In this document: piece by piece, positions 59,145-64,000 of the stretch
Numbering within the stretch: the first letter of the stretch is position 1
Layout of the letters: each line of letters starts with the position of its first letter
Assembly (NCBI GenBank): GCA_963662175.1
Contig: OY759223.1
Span: 12,006,249-12,070,248 of the forward strand
Direction: 5' to 3'
DNA length: 64,000 nt
DNA from: Aradus depressus
Lineage: Eukaryota > Arthropoda > Insecta > Hemiptera > Aradidae
Notes under the pieces: generated by a model
What the model saw: the letters and a program-made list of their open reading frames with translations, nothing else
What the model was told of the DNA's origin: nothing
The model's database searches: none
Made by a program: the position numbers and the translations under genes

Positions 59145-61750
59145 GTAAACATGAAAAGTCAGTTTTGACATATTCCTTGGAATGAAAACTACTTGGGTTT
59201 CGACACCTCCCAAGCGTTCTTGAACCATCTCCAATGATCTGTGGATACATATCAGTCACAAATGAACACCAATTGAACACACAATACATGACTTCCGTGT
59301 GTACAGAATGTTTTTCTTTTCTTGTCTTTATATTTCTTATATTATTTGTTTATCTTAGGTACTTCACTCAGTATACACTATTACTGATTCAAACCTTTCT
59401 TATATTATTTGTTTATTATTTCTATATTTTCATTTATTGCATAGGTCTACAATAAATTTACTGTTTATAATTTAATAATCTTGATGACTGAATACAAAAG
59501 TGACATATTTTCGTATATCATATAAAAAATTGAAAAAAATTAAACTTTTCTTTGATGAAAATATCTGTCTGCGAAAAATTAGAATATTCCAGAAATAGGG
59601 ATATTCTTATCGGCTGCTTATTTGAATGAAATTATCAGGGAGATATAAAATTTCACTATTTTTACTTTCCCAGCGTGTTACTCTACTTTCCCAGCTGTTG
59701 TGTTACTTCACTTTTCCAGCTATTGATGCTTCACCTATCCTTATGCAATCGGTAAAAAATTCGATGAGGATTCAACACAATTTCATGTTTTCCGACCTTA
59801 TTAAAAATGAAAACAAATAAATCTTACTGCCTGTGTCTGTGAACTCGATAACTCCCGACAGAATGAACGTATCGATATGAAATTTTATGTGTGTAATCAG
59901 AAATTTCTAACTGCCAAATCGGTTGAAGGGAAAGGAAGGTTTAGAGGAGAGACTTAATGCAAGAACTGATAACTGCCGTATTGAACATTTATTGACATTA
60001 AGTTTCATATGTAAATTCAAAGTCCTGTAGGGACGACACCTATTAATTTTCAGCGGAATAAGCCAAAGGGGAGGGGGGATCAGAGGGTGCTCAAATATCC
60101 TAATAATTTCCAATCTAATGTATGAGGATTTAAAAGCCACTATGTAAGTGAAATATTGAGTTTTAGCCCAAACGGTCGATTGATTTTGGAGGAAGAGCGA
60201 AAAAGTAATTGATTAATTCGTTCTGGGGAAGTACATAGACGGTGATCAACCGACGACTTTTTTATACGTTTTCCTAATTCTAAGAAAACTGCCATTGTAT
60301 AGTTTTCACCCCTCTACAGCTGCTTATGGATCCAGATCCTACCTAAAATATAAAAATATTGTTTTTCAATAAAAATAAAAACTACTTTAAAAATTGCTTA
60401 GGTTATATGGCTAAAATATTAGTTTTATTGGCCGATTTTAAATGCATCGAATTTTATTTTCATTTTTTGTAATTTCTTTTAGTTAATAGCTAGCAATGGG
60501 CTATCTACAAGTTGTTCCCTGTTCCAAAGAATCATAAAGAGTCCAAAGAAATAATAAATTTAATCCTAAACTGGTGCCGATGTAGCTATGGTTTTTTTTT
60601 TCTCGTTTGGGATGCCAACGCCTATGTCCACAGACAGATTAAGGTTTTTTTAGTATCTTTGATCTACAAAATCCTAAAAATTAATATAGTTTGTTAAGAG
60701 CCTACAAAGAAATTGATATTTAATTCTAAACAGTAAAATTATTGTAGACTGTTGTTATCTTCGTTTTCTCTTTTGTTTATTCATTTTCATTTATTTCTTC
60801 ACTCACCTGTTCTGTTTGTTTTTTCTTCTTTCAGCCTGTTACTTCGAATGAGGCATGCTTTTTCTCTCAGACCACCAAACTACCAGTGTTTATTCAGTCA
60901 ATAGCTGAAAGTTCTTCTTCTGTCTTTTTTTTACACTATTTTTGTTTATTACTTTATATGTACAATTATGTTTCTATTTTCTGGTGATGGTTATTTTTGC
61001 ATGTTTTTATTTTTGTGTATGATTTCATATTGCACCCTTATATTTCCCTCTCCATTTCATCACCTTTTTTTATTTATTTTTATTCTATTTTATTTTATTT
61101 TTGTGCTGATTATATTACGCTGATTTATTGGTTATATATTTTAATTTGTCTTTATTCTATTTTTTTTTTTTTTTTTGCTCTAGCTTGTTCTTTTTCTTTG
61201 CATCAGAGGTGTCACTGGAGCGAGACTTGACTCAGAAAAGAAAACGGTTTTGTAGTGTCCCAGTGCCTCCTGACTTGACTTACTGGAGAGCAGTAATGGG
61301 CAAAAATATTGATGAATACGATTTTTTTTTTTCATTTTACTTAAACGTCAAGTGCTTGAATAAATAAATTCTATTAAATGGAAATAGAGAAATGCACTTT
61401 ATTCAAGAATGAATAAATTGCTATCCTTTAACTAAATTTATTTATTTAAGCTTTCTTCGACCCTAGAAAACAAATGGAAGTATAGTGAGCGAAAAAAAAA
61501 AAATAGATGTATAAATAATTGTAAAGAAAAAAATTATATTTATCGATTTATTGATGCACATCCTGGAGTCTTCACAGGTCGGTCTCCAAAGCCTTCCTGA
61601 GTAAGGTCTCAGTTCAGTCAGGAGGCTATTGCTCCGGATACTCAAAATACCAGACGTTACTCGTATTTCTTTCCTGTCTCCTGAGGCACCTCAACCTTAC
61701 AATTTTTTAAAAAATTTCTTATTGACTAATTTGTTGGTTGACGATTCCAG
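59145..61750 (+). other. intron 30
   Basis: 2.6 kb, phase 1. Holds a family A copy (about 59738-60265), long T-rich stretches (60560-61330) and an unidentified patch at about 61555-61690. A frame at 61128-61367 is T-rich and Cys-poor and is not taken as an exon. An AATAAA at 59451 follows the read-through stop. Confidence 0.72.
59738..60265 (+). repeat. dispersed family A, forward copy
   Basis: Shows ATCGGTAAAAAATTCGATG, CAACACAATTTCATGTTTTCC, GAACTCGATAACTCCCGAC, GAATGAACGTATCGATATG, CAAATCGGTTGAAGGG and TTCTGGGGAAGTACATAGAC in family order. Confidence 0.8.
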
Positions 61751-61894
61751 TTGTTGGATGCTTGGACAGTAACGATTGCGCCACTTATCAAAGCTGCCTC
61801 GACCATGTCTGTCAAGATCCATGCCTTACCTCCAACCCTTGCAAACCCGGAGAGGATTGCCAAGTTCATGATCATCATCCGGCCTGTGTTAAAG
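61751..61894 (+). CDS. dpy: dumpy exon 31: DPY + EGF
   Basis: Phase 1-1. DPY GCLDSNDCATYQSC and EGF CLTSNPCKPGEDC ending HHPACV. Resumes the rod after the giant exon. Acceptor GACGATTCCAG. Confidence 0.87.
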
Positions 61895-62091
61895 GTGATT
61901 TCTTATCAATGAACAACATTATAGTTGGTTCATTTTAAGTTGTAGGATGGGGACCATTCAGTTAAGTAACCATTGGATTTATGTTACCTTCTCGTTGTTT
62001 TCGTAATGAACTAGGAGCAAGAGATAGGTTAGTCTGGAGTTGCTAATACAAAATTTAAAACTTAATTCATTTAAAACTAAATTTTAAAACC

Positions 62092-62206
62092 CATAGTAGA
62101 GTCGGGCTCATGTCCACCAGAATGACGAAAGAGCGCTCTGGTAGTAGGCGATATTACCTTGCAGTTAAAACTCGGGCGTGAGTCATAATAACCAACTAAC
62201 CATATT
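62092..62206 (+). mobile_element. SINE fragment, 3' body, forward
   Basis: CATAGTAGAGTCGGGCTCAT, CGAAAGAGCGCTCTGG, GTAGTAGGCGATATTACC and GAGTCATAATAACCAAC match the 3' half of the full SINE copy. Confidence 0.88.
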
Positions 62207-62227
62207 AATAATTTTCTTTTGTCTACT

Positions 62228-62548
62228 GATCTCAAGATCGTGGGTTCGGACCCGTTATCTGGGAGATAAAAAGCCGTTCATCGGATAGGACGCTAAGCGA
62301 TGAACCCGAGTATGTAGGGATAGGTTAAAAGCCATGTGGGAGGTTAAAAGCCATGAGCACGCTGTCCTTTGGATGAGTAGTTAAGCGATGGTCTCGAGCC
62401 TGTTCGATGTGACCCATATCGTAGGTAACTAAACCTGGCTAGGCAAAATGTAGGTCTCCCGTAGTAGAGTCGGGCTCATGTCCATCAGAGTGACGAAAGA
62501 GCATTTTGGAAGTAGGCGATATGACCTCTTTTAAAGCCCGGGCATGAG
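62228..62548 (+). mobile_element. SINE fragment without A box, forward, internally duplicated
   Basis: Starts at CTCAAGATCGTGGGTTCGG, with an internal repeat of the GGTTAAAAGCCATG and GCGATGNNCCCGAG region, and then the 3' body (AGTCGGGCTCATGTCCATC, GTAGGCGATATGACCTC). It lies directly downstream of another copy in the same orientation. Confidence 0.82.
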
Positions 62549-62913
62549 TTAGCTTTTGCTATTTTTGTAATGAATGTTTTTAAAATCATGTCTCACTTTT
62601 TCTTGTAATTATTCCCTCTGGTCATATTTCTCATTAATTTTCTTATAAACGCAATTCAAATTTATTCAAAAACATTATGTCCCCCCCACGTCTGCGCCTG
62701 TGGGGGAGAAGCTTGGGTTTTGTGTCTTGTAGCATCTAAAAATGAAATTATCTATGTGAAATTATATGAAAACATTGTGTACCTTTCTTGAATCAAATTT
62801 ATTAAAAAACATTAAATGTTAGATGAATAATAATTAAATACAGTGTAGTCTCAATTAATGTAAGTAATTAGTCTGTATATAGAAATTCTTATTTTTCTTC
62901 AATTATTTTTCAG

Positions 62914-62985
62914 TATGCCAATGTCAGAGGAACAGCGACTGTCAACCCAATTCTGAATGTGACGGCTGTAAATGTGTTCCTCGAG
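62914..62985 (+). CDS. dpy: dumpy exon 32: small DPY-type exon
   Basis: Phase 1-1, 24 codons. Encodes CQCQRNSDCQPNSECDGC and KCVP. Supported by the TTTTTCAG acceptor, the GTAAAT donor, phase continuity with exon 31 and dense Cys; too short to be obvious by itself. The gene continues beyond the window. Confidence 0.78.
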
Positions 62986-63015
62986 GTAAATAATTGTATT
63001 ATATTTCTACTTTCC

Positions 63016-63300
63016 AAGCTACACAAAGTATAGAGGAAGTTATGTAATCTGTCAAAAATTCAATGTTAAATTTTCAACGGAATTTCACATTTTCCGAACG
63101 CTTGATTTCAATAGAGAAAAATGTCTGTGCACGAAAATTTTCCATAGAAAGAATGTATCGAAACGAAATTTTATATGTATATCCAGAAACTCCATAAGGT
63201 CAATAACAGAGATAGTATGAAATGAGTTATGACAAACAACATAAGGCGTGTTGGTGCATCCAATGCAGGAACCTGCACATTTCTCATGATCCACAGTATC
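63016..63300 (+). repeat. dispersed family A, forward, partial
   Basis: Left end AAGTATAGAGGAAGTTATG, then GTTAAATTTTCAACGG, GAATGTATCGAAACGAAATT and AGAAACTCCATAAGGTC, after which it diverges. Confidence 0.75.
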
Positions 63301-63344
63301 TTGCAAAGAGTAAACTCAGTATTTTGTTTTAATTACATAGACAT

Positions 63345-63895
63345 AGTAAGTATAAGGGCAGTTATGTAATCGGTCAGAAATTTTATATTGAGTTTTTAAC
63401 GGAATTTTATGTTTTCTGACCCTCTGATTCCAAAAGAAAAAAAAAAAAAGTATGTCTGTCTATGATAACGATAATTCCAGATAAATGTATATTCAAACGT
63501 GTATCTTCATACACCTCATAAGAACGACAACTAGTAATTTTCAGCCAATTCGGCCCAAGGGAAGAGGGAGATTAACACAAAAACTCTAATAACTCCCGGT
63601 GTAATGAATGTATCAAATTTCATATGTAAATTCAAAATCCCATATAAACGGCAACTAATAATTTTCTGCAAAATTGGCGAAAGGGAAGGGAGGCTCTTCT
63701 CAAAAACCCTAATAACTGCTGATGTAATGAACATATCGACACAGAATCTAGTATGCGGATTCAAAAGCCCCTTTGTAAGTCTACTATTGACTTTCAGCCC
63801 AGACGATCGATTGGTTTTGATGGAAGATCAAAAACTTAATTGATAAATTCCTGTTGAGGAAGTACATTATTGATGATTCACTGATGACTATTTTC
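63345..63895 (+). repeat. dispersed family A, forward, near full length
   Basis: AGTATAAGGGCAGTTATG, GTTTTTAACGGAATTTTATG, CAATTCGGCCCAAGG, ACTGCTGATGTAATGAAC, GTATGCGGATTCAAAAGCC and GTTGAGGAAGTACAT in order. Best compared with the intron 2 and intron 30 copies to define ends. Confidence 0.78.
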
Positions 63896-64000
63896 GTCGA
63901 AAAAATTGTCTCATCTTTTACATAAGAAAATATCGTCAAAAACTTAATTTTTGTTAAGTCAGAATTATTTTTTGAATATATATATGTATATTTTTTTTTC

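Larger units (their letters stand above)
61895..62913 (+). other. intron 31, with two SINE fragments
   Basis: Phase 1. Two forward SINE fragments occupy about 62092-62548. The remainder is AT-rich apart from a short CCCCCCCACGTCTGCGCCTG patch near 62681-62700. Acceptor ATTATTTTTCAG. Confidence 0.75.
1..62985 (+). other. dpy: dumpy (dpy) gene, internal portion spanning 32 exons
   Basis: All host coding sequence belongs to one gene. Seen: 32 exons with GT-AG junctions and matching phases join into a single open frame of about 11,236 codons made of EGF-like modules (pattern CGxNAxC...CxCPxGxxGxP...C), short DPY-type modules (pattern CxxDxDCPxxxxC...C) and a giant Thr/Ser/Pro-rich repeat exon. 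Known: this architecture is that of Drosophila Dumpy, a giant membrane-anchored apical matrix fibre that holds epidermis and tendon cells to cuticle under tension and ends in a ZP domain. Inferred: this is the orthologue. The 5' exons and the ZP/transmembrane exons must lie outside the window. An unrelated EGF-rich matrix protein is less likely because of the DPY modules and the mucin-like exon. Confidence 0.85.
62986..64000 (+). other. intron 32, 5' part, with two family A copies
   Basis: Runs to the window edge without a further Cys-rich exon. It is mostly two successive forward copies of dispersed family A. Confidence 0.72.

Noticed and set aside
61128..61367. Small forward protein in intron 30
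   Set aside because: Starts in a T-rich tract, lacks Cys and domains, and has no suitable acceptor/donor pair in phase 1.

Overview
The window is eukaryotic, almost certainly insect, genomic DNA: AT-rich introns with GT-AG junctions, tRNA-derived SINEs, LINE and hAT-type debris, and one very large extracellular-matrix gene on the + strand. The order is not fixed by the sequence; a hemipteran is only a guess. Everything I can support as host coding sequence belongs to one gene, the orthologue or close relative of Drosophila dumpy (dpy). Dumpy is a giant apical matrix protein of alternating EGF-like and short Cys-rich DPY modules, a long Ser/Thr/Pro-rich region and a C-terminal ZP domain with a membrane anchor. 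Both ends of the gene lie outside the window: no initiator exon, signal peptide, ZP domain or final stop is visible.

I reconstructed 32 consecutive exons by reading frame and splice phase. They join into one uninterrupted frame of 33,709 coding bases (about 11,236 residues). Exons 1-29 (bases 1 to 33,914) carry the EGF/DPY rod. Most introns there are phase 1, but exon 9 (1,565 bp, eight EGF and seven DPY modules) and exon 29 (765 bp) are fused. Exon 30 (34,710 to 59,144) is a 24.4-kb exon of 8,145 codons. It starts with one DPY-EGF pair, continues through a Thr/Ser/Pro-rich lead-in, about 80 tandem copies of a 72-residue (216-bp) unit, a unique Ser/Thr linker and about 40 copies of a different 37-residue (111-bp) unit, and ends with a short Cys-rich module. 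Exons 31 and 32 resume the EGF/DPY rod.

The standout observation is inside exon 30. A block of exactly 24 units (5,184 bp) is followed head-to-tail by a second copy with no difference at any place I compared, so it is either a very recent expansion or an assembly duplication. Smaller 6-unit, 4-unit and (in the second array) 3-unit duplications are nested around it. All keep the frame, as expected for unequal exchange under coding constraint.

Introns hold a rich mobile-element record: a tRNA-derived SINE family (one full copy with a perfect 15-bp target duplication), a 518-bp hAT-like element with 8-bp target duplication, a 527-bp inverted-repeat element with TTA duplication nested in an older repeat, a 254-bp fold-back element, a 5'-truncated LINE with most of its reverse transcriptase, probable Penelope-like and LINE 3' remnants, a dispersed family of about 0.5 kb present in many copies, and a perfect 27-bp x 5 minisatellite. 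No tRNA, rRNA, CRISPR array or second host gene was found.
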